Notes: a model not told the origin generated them from the sequence alone. 35,667 nucleotides of DNA from Lachnospiraceae bacterium (GCA_021200475.1 JAJQGP010000012.1:1-35667), one strand, 5' to 3'; numbered from the stretch's first letter, positions 1-8,951 are shown. Numbers and translations: made by a program.

Positions 1-1
1 T

Positions 2-64
2 GTTTCGCTGGCAACTATTGCAATTATCGCCCGCATGTGGCATAATAAGCGAAAGGAGAGCTGA
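2..64 (+). CDS. C-terminal tail of a possible membrane protein (partial)
   Basis: The frame starting at base 2 is open from the window edge and stops at 62-64, two bases before the next ATG. The visible residues are a hydrophobic run (SLATIAIIARMW) followed by a basic end (HNKRKES), which looks like the last membrane segment and cytoplasmic tail of an integral membrane protein. Small HTH genes like the next one are often coupled to a membrane-protein gene. The first frame is also open, to a stop at 43-45, so the choice rests on the hydrophobic pattern and the near-contact with the next start. Only 20 codons are visible. Confidence 0.35.
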   Translation, partial: VSLATIAIIARMWHNKRKES

Positions 65-66
65 CC

Positions 67-291
67 ATGATTTCATATAAACCACTCTGGAAAACTCTCA
101 TAGACAGAGATATGAGGAAGATGGACCTGCTGGAGGTGGCCGACATCAGCCGGGGAACGCTGGCGAGCATGGGGAAGAATATCCCGGTTCATCTGAAGTA
201 TATTGATCGGATCTGCGAGGAACTTCACTGCCAGATCACGGATGTGATAGAGTATGTGGACGCCCCTGCAGAGGGCGATGAAGAAGAATGA
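67..291 (+). CDS. Small Cro/C1-type helix-turn-helix regulator (YozG/HTH_26-like)
   Basis: A 74-residue protein that is almost entirely one DNA-binding domain. The N-terminus (MISYKPLWKTLIDRDMRK), a recognition region around ISRGTLASMGKN (residues 29-40) and the tail LDxICEELxCQITDVIEYV pattern are typical of the short Cro/C1-type HTH_26 proteins of Firmicutes. The acidic end (APAEGDEEE) follows the domain. A good ribosome binding site (GAAAGGAGAG, 51-60) sets the start at 67. It probably regulates the operon it closes, since the preceding frame ends two bases upstream. The target is not known. Confidence 0.85.
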   Translation: MISYKPLWKTLIDRDMRKMDLLEVADISRGTLASMGKNIPVHLKYIDRICEELHCQITDVIEYVDAPAEGDEEE

Positions 292-437
292 CGGTGATGT
301 TAATTTGATGTTAAAAGTTTCTCCAACTGAAAATACGAGACAGTATTTAGCCGTAAAATTCAGTAAAAAATCGAGAAAGCCACAGAAACTCAGGATTAAA
401 ACGACACCGATCATCATGGAAATAGAGTAGATGCAAA

Positions 438-515
438 GTAATTGTTCAGGACAGTACTTCGCACTTGCTGCGAAGTACATATGAAAACGTAACTGTGAAG
501 GTACTAGCAGTTACG
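438..515 (+). repeat. Intergenic inverted repeats, probable dispersed element
   Basis: Two perfect inverted repeats lie together in the gap before the ylbF-like gene. Arms GTACTTCGCA (454-463) and TGCGAAGTAC (469-478) enclose five bases; arms CGTAACTG (488-495) and CAGTTACG (508-515) enclose twelve. They are preceded by GTAATTGTTCAGGA (438-451). Related words (GTAACTGTGAA, GTAACTGTTCAG) recur at 12439, 15962 (reverse strand) and 31053, so this looks like a copy of a dispersed palindromic repeat. No T-run follows either hairpin, which argues against a terminator. Confidence 0.5.
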
Positions 516-544
516 AGGCAAAAAGAAACAATGGAAATCGGAAA

Positions 545-889
545 ATGAGAACAGTTGAGGAAAGTACGCGGGAACTGATTCAAAGCATTCAGAATACAGA
601 GGAATATCAGCGCTATCAGAAGCTGTGGGTCATCGTAGAGGCAGATGCCGAGCTGCGCGGAAAGCTGAATGCGTTTCGCAGACGCGTGTATCAGGCGCAG
701 ACTTCGGATGAGACACTGGACTATTACAGTGAGCAGACCCGCCTGGGGATGGACGCGGCCGAGCTTCGGAAAAATGAACTGATAGATGAGTATCTGAAGG
801 TGGAACTGCATATCTGCCGGATGATTCAGAAGACTGCGTTTGAACTGGCGGACGCGATTGACCTGGATCTGGATGCGGTTCTGGAGTAG
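545..889 (+). CDS. YlbF/YmcA-family protein
   Basis: A 114-residue, mostly helical, charged protein of the Com_YlbF family. Family-like features are the N-terminal pattern TRELIQSIQNTEEYQRYQ, the middle AFRRRVYQAQ and the closing helix with acidic DLDLDAVLE. In Bacillus subtilis YlbF, YmcA and YaaT form the Ric complex, which affects RNase Y processing, competence and sporulation; whether this single clostridial member does the same is inference. The start at 545 has only a weak purine-rich site upstream (GGAAATCGGAAA). It leads the trmR-trhP-fumarase run, with 25 bases to trmR. Confidence 0.8.
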   Translation: MRTVEESTRELIQSIQNTEEYQRYQKLWVIVEADAELRGKLNAFRRRVYQAQTSDETLDYYSEQTRLGMDAAELRKNELIDEYLKVELHICRMIQKTAFELADAIDLDLDAVLE

Positions 890-914
890 TATATAAAGGC
901 ATAAGGCGAAGATT

Positions 915-1616
915 ATGATCATACCAGAGCGGATGTCCGCTTATATCAACTCACTGGATACCGGAAACGGAGCGTTTCTGGATGACTTGGAGCGCTCTGC
1001 GATCGAAAATCACGTGCCGGTCATCCGGCCGGATATGCAGAGCTTTCTGAAGGTACTGCTGGCCATTTATCATCCGCGCCGGATCCTGGAGGTTGGCACG
1101 GCGGTCGGATTTTCGGCACTTTTAATGGCCGCAAATACGGCTCCGGCATGCCGGATTACCACCATTGAAAACTATGAGAAGCGGATTCCGCTTGCGCGGG
1201 AGAATTTCAGACGGGCCGGGATGGAGGAGCGAATTACGCTTTTACCCGGGGATGCAAAGGAAATTCTGCCGTCTTTGAGGGAATCCTTTGATTTTATTTT
1301 TATGGATGCGGCAAAGGGGCAGTATATCCACTTTCTGCCGGAGGTATTGCGGCTGCTGCGTGTGGACGGCGTACTGGTCTCTGATAATGTGCTGCAGGAC
1401 GGCGATATCATCGAATCACATTATGCGATTGAGCAGCGCGATCGCACGATCTACAAACGAATGCGGGAATATCTGTATGTGCTGAAGCACACGGAGGGTC
1501 TTCTGACCTCAATCGTTGCGGTCGGGGATGGCGCGGCAGTCACGGTAAAACAGGCGGAAACGCCTTTGATGCGGGAAGAACGGTCCGATTTTTATGAGAA
1601 GAGAGAGGGAGCCTGA
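915..1616 (+). CDS. trmR: tRNA 5-hydroxyuridine methyltransferase (O-methyltransferase, TrmR/YrrM-like)
   Basis: A 233-residue class I SAM methyltransferase of the small metal-dependent COMT-like family. Motif I is EVGTAVGFSAL (59-69); the acidic metal site is seen in FMDAAKGQY (129-137, D131) and SDNVL (156-160, D157, N158). In B. subtilis TrmR (YrrM) methylates 5-hydroxyuridine at tRNA position 34 to methoxyuridine. The next gene, four bases downstream, is a U32-family protein of the type (TrhP) that makes the hydroxyuridine, and this order matches the yrrM-yrrN-yrrO cluster. That context is the main reason to prefer tRNA modification over a generic O-methyltransferase. Confidence 0.8.
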   Translation: MIIPERMSAYINSLDTGNGAFLDDLERSAIENHVPVIRPDMQSFLKVLLAIYHPRRILEVGTAVGFSALLMAANTAPACRITTIENYEKRIPLARENFRRAGMEERITLLPGDAKEILPSLRESFDFIFMDAAKGQYIHFLPEVLRLLRVDGVLVSDNVLQDGDIIESHYAIEQRDRTIYKRMREYLYVLKHTEGLLTSIVAVGDGAAVTVKQAETPLMREERSDFYEKREGA

Positions 1617-1619
1617 GTC

Positions 1620-2915
1620 GTGAGACATCCAGAGTTATTGATTCCGGCGAGCTGCCTGGAGGTTTTGAAGACAGCAGTGATGTTTGGCGCTGATGCGGTG
1701 TATATCGGCGGAGAAGTCTACGGCCTGCGGGCAAAGGCGAAGAATTTTACGATGCCGCAGATGGCGGAGGGAATCGCGTTTGCGCACGCGCACGGGGTGA
1801 AGGTCTATGTGACGGCTAATATTCTGGCGCATAACCGCGATCTGGAAGGTATAGAACGCTATTTTCAGGAATTAAAAGAACTGCACCCGGACGCGCTGAT
1901 TATTGCGGATCCAGGCGTCTTTCAGATCGCGAAACGCGTTTGTCCGGAGATTGAGCGGCACATCAGTACGCAGGCGAACAATACGAATTATGAGACCTGC
2001 CGTTTCTGGTGGGAGCTGGGGGCGAAACGCATTGTCACTGCGCGCGAGCTTTCCCTTGCGGAAATCAGGGAACTGCGCGCGAAGCTTCCTTCGGCGATGG
2101 AGATTGAGACGTTTGTGCACGGAGCCATGTGTATTTCTTATTCCGGGCGTTGTCTGCTCAGCAATTATTTTACCGGCCGGGACGCGAACCAGGGAGCCTG
2201 TACCCACCCATGCCGCTGGAAATACGCAGTGGCAGAAGAAACGCGGCCGGGAGAATATCTTCCGATTGAGGAAAATGAGCGCGGCACTTATATTTTTAAT
2301 TCGAAGGATCTGTGCATGATCGAGCACATTCCGGATTTGCTGGAGGCGGGGATTGACAGCTTCAAGATTGAGGGAAGAATGAAAACCGCGCTCTATGTCG
2401 CGACGGTAGCGCGCACTTACCGCAAGGCGATTGATGACTGTTTGCGGGATCCGGCCCTGTATGAGGAAAACCTGCCCTGGTATCGGGAACAGATATCCCA
2501 TTGCACGTACCGGCAGTTCACTACCGGCTTTTTCTATGGAAAACCGAACCAGGAATCCCAGATCTATGACAGCAATACCTATATAAAAGAATACACCTAT
2601 CTGGGAACGATCGGAGATACCCGGACAGAAGGGGAAATGCCGGGCGGAGACCTCCGCGAAAAAGAGGAAACCCATCATGCGGGGGACTGGTATTCCATTG
2701 AGCAGCGCAATAAATTTTCTGTCGGAGAGCGCATCGAAGTGATGAAGCCGGACGGCAGAAACCTGCAGACGCTGGTGCTGGGTATCTGTGACCAGGATGG
2801 AGTACCGATGGAAAGTGCGCCGCATCCACAGCAGAAGCTGTGGGTCAGGCTGGAGTGCGAAGCCGGGAGATATGATATTCTGCGCAGAGCAGAGGACGCG
2901 CCGCGTGGCGTATGA
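1620..2915 (+). CDS. trhP: U32-family tRNA uridine-34 hydroxylation protein (TrhP-like)
   Basis: A 431-residue peptidase U32 family member. The U32 signature is ETFVHGAMCISYSGRCLLS (163-181). Cysteines C171, C178, C194 (or C198) and C232 have the spacing expected for the [4Fe-4S] ligands of U32 proteins. Members once called collagenase-like peptidases act in tRNA 5-hydroxyuridine synthesis (TrhP) using prephenate. The start is a GTG at 1620, four bases after trmR, with GAGAGAGGGAG upstream; it gives the expected MRHPELLIPA N-terminus. B. subtilis has two such genes (yrrN, yrrO), whereas here one full-length gene is present. Confidence 0.82.
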   Translation: MRHPELLIPASCLEVLKTAVMFGADAVYIGGEVYGLRAKAKNFTMPQMAEGIAFAHAHGVKVYVTANILAHNRDLEGIERYFQELKELHPDALIIADPGVFQIAKRVCPEIERHISTQANNTNYETCRFWWELGAKRIVTARELSLAEIRELRAKLPSAMEIETFVHGAMCISYSGRCLLSNYFTGRDANQGACTHPCRWKYAVAEETRPGEYLPIEENERGTYIFNSKDLCMIEHIPDLLEAGIDSFKIEGRMKTALYVATVARTYRKAIDDCLRDPALYEENLPWYREQISHCTYRQFTTGFFYGKPNQESQIYDSNTYIKEYTYLGTIGDTRTEGEMPGGDLREKEETHHAGDWYSIEQRNKFSVGERIEVMKPDGRNLQTLVLGICDQDGVPMESAPHPQQKLWVRLECEAGRYDILRRAEDAPRGV

Positions 2916-2930
2916 AGGAGGCGATAACAG

Positions 2931-3773
2931 ATGCGTGAGATTTCGGTCAGAAAGCTTACCGAGGTGATCGAACGGCTTTGTGTGGAGGCGAATGAACATT
3001 TGCCGGAGGATGTGCAGGGTGCGCTGAGAAGCTGCCATGCCTGTGAGGATGGGGAACTCGCAAAAAGCGTTCTGGATGATATCATTGAAAATTTTGAGAT
3101 TGCGGATGCCAGGCAGGTGCCGATCTGCCAGGATACGGGAATGGCCTGCGTGTTTCTGGAAATCGGACAGGATGTGCATCTGACGGGAGACGACCTGACG
3201 GAAGCAGTAAACGAAGGGGTTCGCCGCGGGTACGTGAATGGATATCTGAGAAAATCTGTGGTAAAAGACCCGGTTCGCCGTCAGAATACGGGGGACAATA
3301 CGCCTGCGATGCTTTATACGGAAATCGTCCCGGGCGAAACTGTCCGGATTACCGTGGGACCGAAGGGCTTTGGCAGTGAGAATATGAGTATGATCCGCAT
3401 GTTTAAGCCTTCTGCGGGCCTGCAGGGGATCAAAGATTTTATTCTGGAGGTGGTCGAGACGGCCGGGCCGAATCCCTGCCCGCCGATGGTCGTTGGTGTC
3501 GGTATCGGAGGCACCTTCGATAAATGTGCGCTGCTGGCGAAGAAAGCGCTGATGCGGCCGCTGGATGAGAGAAATCCGGATCCATTTTACGCGGACCTGG
3601 AAACAGAGATGCTGGAAAAGATTAACGCTCTGGGCATCGGCCCGCAGGGCTTTGGCGGCAGGATGACGGCGATCGGACTGAATATTGAGACAATGCCGAC
3701 ACACATTGCGGGAATGCCGTGTGCGGTAAACATCAGCTGCCATGTGACCCGGCATAAGACGGAGGTTATCTGA
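2931..3773 (+). CDS. Class I Fe-S fumarate hydratase, alpha subunit
   Basis: A 280-residue protein equivalent to the N-terminal half of class I fumarases, which interconvert fumarate and malate with an oxygen-sensitive [4Fe-4S] cluster. Candidate cluster ligands are C66 (PICQDTG), C183 (GPNPCPP) and C270 (NISCH), close to the family spacing. KGFGSENMS (145-153) is another family motif. The beta subunit follows 98 bases downstream. The same fold serves L-tartrate dehydratase, so substrate cannot be settled by reading alone; fumarase is the commoner role in Clostridia. RBS: AGGAGG at 2916-2921. Confidence 0.9.
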   Translation: MREISVRKLTEVIERLCVEANEHLPEDVQGALRSCHACEDGELAKSVLDDIIENFEIADARQVPICQDTGMACVFLEIGQDVHLTGDDLTEAVNEGVRRGYVNGYLRKSVVKDPVRRQNTGDNTPAMLYTEIVPGETVRITVGPKGFGSENMSMIRMFKPSAGLQGIKDFILEVVETAGPNPCPPMVVGVGIGGTFDKCALLAKKALMRPLDERNPDPFYADLETEMLEKINALGIGPQGFGGRMTAIGLNIETMPTHIAGMPCAVNISCHVTRHKTEVI

Positions 3774-3871
3774 GCATGCAGCTATGTCGTTATCGGTCAC
3801 ACCTTAGAGGCAAATCTGGTCAGGGTGTGCACGGGTACGTGATTGTGGAAGGCTGACAGGAGGATTTTATT

Positions 3872-4432
3872 ATGGAAAGAAGACGCGTGGAACTGCCGCT
3901 TACGGAGGAGCTTGCGCGTACCCTTCACGCAGGGGATCAGGTGCTTCTGACAGGCACGGTCTACACCTCTCGCGATGCGGGGCATAAGAGAATGTGCGAG
4001 ACGCTTGCGAAGGGCGAGCCGCTGCCATTTGATCCGACAGACGCGACTATTTATTATGTCGGACCGACACCGGCGAAGCCCGGACAGGTGATCGGTTCCG
4101 CCGGGCCGACCACGAGCGGGCGTATGGATGCATATGCGCCGATCCTGATGCGTGCCGGCGCACGCGGGATGATTGGCAAGGGCGCGCGCCTGCCGGAGGT
4201 TGTGGAGGCCATGAAACAATACAGCGGTGTGTATTTTGGCGCCATTGGAGGCGCGGGCGCTCTGCTCGCGAGGTGTATCAAAAAAGCGGAATTGATCGCA
4301 TATGAGGATCTGGGAGCAGAGGCGCTGCGGAAATTGTATGTGGAGGATATGCCTCTGGTTGTGATCATTGACAGGGAAGGGAATAATCTGTACGAAGCGG
4401 GGCGTGCGGAATATCTCAGAAGAAAATTGTAA
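3872..4432 (+). CDS. Class I Fe-S fumarate hydratase, beta subunit
   Basis: A 186-residue protein matching the C-terminal domain of class I fumarases and tartrate dehydratases. Diagnostic stretches are GPTPAKPGQVIGSAGPTTS and SGRMDAYAPILMRAG, then the GMIGKG loop, with the catalytic pocket completed by GAIGGAGALLA. It works only with the alpha subunit encoded just upstream. An AGGAGG site ends about seven bases before the ATG. The 98-base gap from the alpha gene holds no recognisable promoter, so the pair is probably co-transcribed. Confidence 0.9.
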   Translation: MERRRVELPLTEELARTLHAGDQVLLTGTVYTSRDAGHKRMCETLAKGEPLPFDPTDATIYYVGPTPAKPGQVIGSAGPTTSGRMDAYAPILMRAGARGMIGKGARLPEVVEAMKQYSGVYFGAIGGAGALLARCIKKAELIAYEDLGAEALRKLYVEDMPLVVIIDREGNNLYEAGRAEYLRRKL

Positions 4433-4530
4433 TATTTCAGCCTGCCGTTTTTTGGAAGCAGATAAGGAAAGACCGTTGCGGGCAGAGAATTTCACACCAG
4501 GAGGCAGTCAGGAGCTTGCGGAAAAATACC

Positions 4531-4567
4531 ATGCCACGGTCCGATTCCATAGAATATAGTGTGGCAT
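4531..4567 (+). promoter_or_regulatory. Inverted repeat before the hydrogenase gene
   Basis: Perfect 7-base arms ATGCCAC (4531-4537) and GTGGCAT (4561-4567) flank a 23-base centre, just ahead of the ribosome binding site of the hydrogenase gene. It could be a leader hairpin or an operator. No convincing promoter elements were found in the gap 4433-4589. Confidence 0.3.
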
Positions 4568-4589
4568 ACACAATGGAAGGAGAAAAATT

Positions 4590-6194
4590 ATGGCAATGAG
4601 AGGAATTTACACATCAGTCAATGATATCCGCAAGCGCGTATTTGCGGAGGTCGCCAGACTTTCCTATGATTACCAGGACGGGGACCTCTCTCAGATGGAA
4701 TTGATTCCCTACCGTGTGATTCCGGGGGAAGTGTCTACCTATCGGGAAAGTGTTTTTCTGGAGCGCGCGATTGTAAAGGAGCGGATGCGCCTTGCGATGG
4801 GACTGAATCTGCGGTCTGCATCGGAGCACGCACCGGTGTCTACCGGGGCGGAGGAATGCGTCAAGCCGGAAAAATACTATCAGCCGCCGTTGATCAATAT
4901 TATCAAATTTGCCTGTCACAAATGTCCGGATAATGAGATGAAGGTAACAGACGCCTGCCAGGGATGTCTGGCTCATCCGTGCCGGGAGGTCTGCCCGAAG
5001 GGGGCGATTTCTTTTGTGAATGGGCGCTCTGTGATTGATCAGGAAAAATGTGTGAAATGCGGAAAATGTCTGAGTGCCTGCCCCTATGGAGCAATCTTAA
5101 AGCTGGAACGCCCCTGCGCAAAGGCCTGTGGGATGAAAACGATTGGCTCTGACGAATATGGGCGCGCGGAAATTGATCAGGAGAAATGTGTCTCCTGCGG
5201 GATGTGTCTGGCGAACTGCCCATTTGGGGCAATTGCGGACAAAGCGCAGATCTTTCAGACGATTCAGGCCATAAAGAGTGATACTCCCGTGTACGCGGCA
5301 ATCGCCCCTGCGATAGCGGGACAGTTTGGCCCTGCGCTTACACCGGGAAAGATGCGTTCGGCGCTGCAGGCTCTGGGCTTTGAGGATGTGGTAGAGGTAG
5401 CGATCGGTGCCGACCTCTGTACGATCGAGGAGGCAAAGGATTTCGCACAGGAAGTGATGGGCGTCTCTCCCGAGGGAACTGCGGCGGCCGACGGCAGGGA
5501 GCAGGAAACAGCGAAAAAGCTTCCGTTTATGGCGACTTCCTGCTGCCCGGCGTGGTCGATGATGGCGAAGAAGCTTTTTCCGCAGTATTCCGATTGTATT
5601 TCGATGGCGCTGACGCCGATGGTGCTGACCGGGCGTCTGATCAAAAAACAGCATCCGGGCTGTAAGGTAGCGTTTATTGGTCCATGTGCAGCGAAAAAGC
5701 TGGAAGCCGGACGGCGTACAATTCGCAGCGATGTGGATTTTGTCCTGACATTTGAGGAACTGATGGGCATGTTTGAGGCCAAAGAGGTTGATTTTTCCGC
5801 ATTGGAGGAGCAGCCGCTTCCGCAGGAGGCGAGCGCGGATGGACGCGGCTTTGCCGTGAGCGGCGGCGTAGCGGGCGCGGTGGTGAACTGCATCAAAGAG
5901 CTTTACCCGGATCTGGAGGTAAAAACAGAGAGCGCGGAGGGACTGGAAAACTGCCGGAAGCTGCTCTCCCTCGCCAAAGCCGGAAAATACAATGGCTATC
6001 TGCTGGAAGGGATGGCCTGCCCGGGCGGCTGTGTGGCCGGAGCCGGGACGCGCCAGCCAATCGCGAAATCGGCTGCGTCCGTCGGACAGATCAAAAAGCA
6101 GACCACAGCGAAGGTGGCGCTGCAAAGTACCTACAAAGAGCTGCTGGAAGATCTTGAAGAGCGGGAGAAGCTGGTAGCTCCGCCGAAAGACTGA
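4590..6194 (+). CDS. [FeFe] hydrogenase, group B-like, with N-terminal ferredoxin-type clusters
   Basis: A 534-residue monomeric [FeFe] hydrogenase. A cysteine-rich region holds CQGCLAHPCREVCP (123-136), CVKCGKCLSACP (154-165) and CVSCGMCLANCP (200-211), enough for several [4Fe-4S] clusters, preceded by C109 and C112. H-cluster motifs: L1 TSCCPAW (316-322), L2 GPCAAKK (364-370), L3 MACPGGC (475-481). Expected H-cluster ligands are C319, C366, C477 and C481, with C318 the proton-transfer cysteine. GPCAAKK in place of MPCxxKxxE points to the group B type rather than the CpI type. It would evolve or oxidise H2 with ferredoxin; the partner is unknown. No maturation genes lie nearby. Confidence 0.9.
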   Translation: MAMRGIYTSVNDIRKRVFAEVARLSYDYQDGDLSQMELIPYRVIPGEVSTYRESVFLERAIVKERMRLAMGLNLRSASEHAPVSTGAEECVKPEKYYQPPLINIIKFACHKCPDNEMKVTDACQGCLAHPCREVCPKGAISFVNGRSVIDQEKCVKCGKCLSACPYGAILKLERPCAKACGMKTIGSDEYGRAEIDQEKCVSCGMCLANCPFGAIADKAQIFQTIQAIKSDTPVYAAIAPAIAGQFGPALTPGKMRSALQALGFEDVVEVAIGADLCTIEEAKDFAQEVMGVSPEGTAAADGREQETAKKLPFMATSCCPAWSMMAKKLFPQYSDCISMALTPMVLTGRLIKKQHPGCKVAFIGPCAAKKLEAGRRTIRSDVDFVLTFEELMGMFEAKEVDFSALEEQPLPQEASADGRGFAVSGGVAGAVVNCIKELYPDLEVKTESAEGLENCRKLLSLAKAGKYNGYLLEGMACPGGCVAGAGTRQPIAKSAASVGQIKKQTTAKVALQSTYKELLEDLEEREKLVAPPKD

Positions 6195-6222
6195 ATTCAA
6201 GACAGAAAGGAAGACAGAGACG

Positions 6223-7110
6223 ATGACGAGAGAAGAATTTCGAATGCTTGCCCAAAATCTTCTGCTGGTAGACGGAGCGACCGGTTCGAATCTGATGGCG
6301 ATGGGAATGCCGCGCGGCGTCTGCACGGAAGCCTGGGTTCTGGAGCATAAGGAAGTGCTTCAGCGTCTTCAGAGGGCATTTATCGAAGCCGGAAGCCGCG
6401 TGATCTACGCGCCAACGTTCGGAGCAAACCGCTGTAATCTCGCAAAGCATGGCCTGGAGGATCAGATTCGTGAGATGAATCTGACACTTGCCGGTTTTTC
6501 CAGAGAGATCGCGACGGATGGCGTGCTGGTGGCGGGGGACATCAGTCCGACCGGAAGGATGATGCAGCCCATGGGCGATATGACCTATGAGAAAGCGTTT
6601 GAAATCTATCAGGAACAGGTGCGCTATCTGGCGGAGGCCGGGGTGGATCTGCTCGCGGTGGAGACCATGTACCAGATTGAAGAGACAATGGCGGCGATTG
6701 ATGCGGCACACAGTGTCTGCGATCTGCCGATTCTCTGTACGGTGACGGTAGAGGCGGATGGCAGTATTTTTACCGGCGGTAATGCAACGGAAGCAGCGAT
6801 GTCCTTTGAAGCCGCAGGCGCGGATGCGGTCGGTGTGAACTGTTCGGTAGGGCCGGATCAGCTGGTTTCTGTGATCCGCAATATCCGGGAACATGTAACG
6901 GTTCCGGTGATTGCCAAGCCAAATGCGGGCATGCCTCAGATCGATGATTCCGGGAAAGCGGTTTACAGCATGGGGGCAGAGGAATTTGCACGGTATATGA
7001 GGGACCTGGTGGAAGCCGGAGCTTCGATTATCGGCGGCTGCTGCGGCACGACGCCGGAATACATCCGGGCGGTGGCAGAGATGCTGAAAAAAGTCGGCCT
7101 TGATAACTAA
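6223..7110 (+). CDS. Homocysteine S-methyltransferase family protein
   Basis: A 295-residue TIM-barrel methyltransferase like the N-terminal module of cobalamin-dependent methionine synthase. It begins with the family pattern LLVDGATGSNLMAMGMPRG and carries the zinc-binding cysteines C207 (GVNCSVGP) and C273/C274 (GGCCGTTPEYI). It lacks folate, B12 and activation domains, so it is either a split methionine synthase subunit or uses another methyl donor such as S-methylmethionine. It lies 28 bases after the hydrogenase gene and may share its transcript. RBS: GAAAGGAAG. Confidence 0.85.
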   Translation: MTREEFRMLAQNLLLVDGATGSNLMAMGMPRGVCTEAWVLEHKEVLQRLQRAFIEAGSRVIYAPTFGANRCNLAKHGLEDQIREMNLTLAGFSREIATDGVLVAGDISPTGRMMQPMGDMTYEKAFEIYQEQVRYLAEAGVDLLAVETMYQIEETMAAIDAAHSVCDLPILCTVTVEADGSIFTGGNATEAAMSFEAAGADAVGVNCSVGPDQLVSVIRNIREHVTVPVIAKPNAGMPQIDDSGKAVYSMGAEEFARYMRDLVEAGASIIGGCCGTTPEYIRAVAEMLKKVGLDN

Positions 7111-7128
7111 GGTTTCTTGTGCTATTCT
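7100..7128 (+). promoter_or_regulatory. Candidate promoter for glnS
   Basis: TTGATA (7100-7105), a 17-base spacer and TATTCT (7123-7128) precede glnS by about 55 bases. The -35 overlaps the end of the upstream gene. The -10 is a poor match, so this is a weak call. Confidence 0.35.
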
Positions 7129-7183
7129 TGCGTATATGTCATGCCGGAAAAGGGAGAAAACCAGGTGACAGGAGGAGAACATT

Positions 7184-8935
7184 ATGGAAGAAAAATCGGC
7201 AGTTTCGAGGAATTTTATTGAGCAGATCATTGATACGGATCTTGCGGAAGGCAAATATGAGACCATCTGCACCCGGTTTCCGCCGGAGCCGAATGGCTAC
7301 CTGCACATTGGCCACGCGAAATCCATTCTTTTGAATTATGGCCTGGCAAAGAAATATGGTGGGAAATTCAACCTCCGCTTTGACGATACCAACCCGACAA
7401 AGGAAAAGACGGAGTTTGTTGATTCGATTATCGCAGATGTAAAATGGCTGGGGGCAGATTTTGAGGACCGGCTGTTTTTTGCATCGAATTATTTTGATCA
7501 GATGTATGAGGCGGCGGTGAAGCTGATCAAAAAGGGAAAGGCCTTTGTCTGTGACCTTTCCGCCGAGGAGATCCGCGCCTACCGCGGTACATTGACGGAG
7601 CCGGGGAAGGAGAGCCCTTATCGGAACCGCAGCATAGAGGAAAACCTGGAATTGTTTGAGAACATGAAGAATGGGATGTACGAAGACGGCGCAAAGGTAC
7701 TCCGCGCAAAAATTGACATGGCCTCTCCAAACATCAATATGCGGGATCCGGTCATTTACCGTGTGGCGCATATGTCGCATCACAATACCGGAGATAAATG
7801 GTGCATTTATCCGATGTATGATTTTGCGCATCCGATCGAGGACGCGATTGAGGGTGTGACGCATTCGATCTGTACGCTGGAATTTGAGGACCACCGGCCG
7901 CTTTATGACTGGGTAGTGCGGGAGGTCGGGTATGAGCATCCGCCGAAACAGATCGAATTTGCGAAGCTGTACCTGACGAATGTCGTGACCGGCAAGCGCT
8001 ATATCAAAAAGCTTGTGGAAGATGGAATTGTGGATGGCTGGGACGATCCGCGGCTGGTCTCCATTGCGGCGCTGCGGCGGCGGGGCTTTACTCCGGAGTC
8101 AATTCAGATGTTTGTCGATCTGTGCGGGATCAGCAAGAGTCAGAGCTCCGTGGACTATGCGATGCTGGAATACTGCATCCGTGAGGACCTGAAGATGAAG
8201 CGGCCGCGTATGATGGCTGTACTGGATCCGGTAAAGCTGGTGATTGACAATTATCCGGAAGACCAGATCGAGTATCTGGATGTAGAGCTGAATCTGGAAA
8301 ACCCGGAGCTCGGTACGCGTAAGGTTCCATTCGGCCGGGAGCTCTATATTGATCGTGAGGACTTTATGGAGAATCCGCCGAAAAAATATTTCCGCCTGTT
8401 TCCTGGCAATGAAGTACGTCTGATGGGTGCATACTTTGTGAAATGCGCAGGCATGGAAAAGGATGAGGACGGAAATGTGACGGTGATTCACTGCACCTAC
8501 GATCCGGAGACAAAGAGCGGCAGCGGGTTTACCGGGCGCAAGGTCAAAGGGACGATTCACTGGGTAGCGGCAAAGACTGCGCTTCGCGCGACGGTGCGCC
8601 TGTATGAAAATATCATCGATGAGTCTAAAGGGGTATACAATGAGGATGGCTCTCTGAACCTGAATCCGAATTCCCTGACAGTCCTGAATGACTGTCCGAT
8701 TGAGCCGGCCTTTGGAGATGCGAAGCTGGTGACGATGCCTTCCCGGCCTGACCTGACGGCAGAGACCGCCGGGGGCTGCGAAAGCGCGGTGTGCTTTGCC
8801 AGACCGTATGACAGCTTTCAGTTTGTGCGCCAGGGGTATTTCTGCGTAGACGCAAAGGACTCCAAAGAGGGGGCGCTTGTATTCAACCGGATTGTTTCCT
8901 TAAAGAGTTCCTTCCGTTTGCCAAAAGCGGAGTAA
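7184..8935 (+). CDS. glnS: Glutamine--tRNA ligase
   Basis: A 583-residue class Ic aminoacyl-tRNA synthetase. The HIGH motif is at 41-44 ([12 protein letters not shown]). [20 protein letters not shown] and the YCIREDLK region are the GlnRS-type pattern rather than bacterial GluRS. The KMSKS-equivalent loop reads VTGKR (268-272), where Escherichia coli GlnRS has VMSKR. The C-terminal anticodon-binding barrels are complete and there is no YqeY extension. The start follows GGAGGAG by about seven bases. The MocR gene starts 17 bases after the stop. Confidence 0.9.
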   Translation: MEEKSAVSRNFIEQIIDTDLAEGKYETICTRFPPEPNGYLHIGHAKSILLNYGLAKKYGGKFNLRFDDTNPTKEKTEFVDSIIADVKWLGADFEDRLFFASNYFDQMYEAAVKLIKKGKAFVCDLSAEEIRAYRGTLTEPGKESPYRNRSIEENLELFENMKNGMYEDGAKVLRAKIDMASPNINMRDPVIYRVAHMSHHNTGDKWCIYPMYDFAHPIEDAIEGVTHSICTLEFEDHRPLYDWVVREVGYEHPPKQIEFAKLYLTNVVTGKRYIKKLVEDGIVDGWDDPRLVSIAALRRRGFTPESIQMFVDLCGISKSQSSVDYAMLEYCIREDLKMKRPRMMAVLDPVKLVIDNYPEDQIEYLDVELNLENPELGTRKVPFGRELYIDREDFMENPPKKYFRLFPGNEVRLMGAYFVKCAGMEKDEDGNVTVIHCTYDPETKSGSGFTGRKVKGTIHWVAAKTALRATVRLYENIIDESKGVYNEDGSLNLNPNSLTVLNDCPIEPAFGDAKLVTMPSRPDLTAETAGGCESAVCFARPYDSFQFVRQGYFCVDAKDSKEGALVFNRIVSLKSSFRLPKAE

Positions 8936-8951
8936 GGGGAGAACATGCCTC

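Noticed and set aside
1872-3800. Long open frame of about 640 codons on the - strand opposite trhP and the fumarase alpha gene
   Set aside because: The + strand genes have clear families and motifs; the antisense product is Arg/His/Leu-rich with no domain, as expected for a shadow in GC-biased coding DNA.
3797-3823. CACACC/GGTGTG pairing between the fumarase subunit genes as a terminator
   Set aside because: The arms are six bases with a long loop and no T-run, and the two subunits are expected on one transcript.
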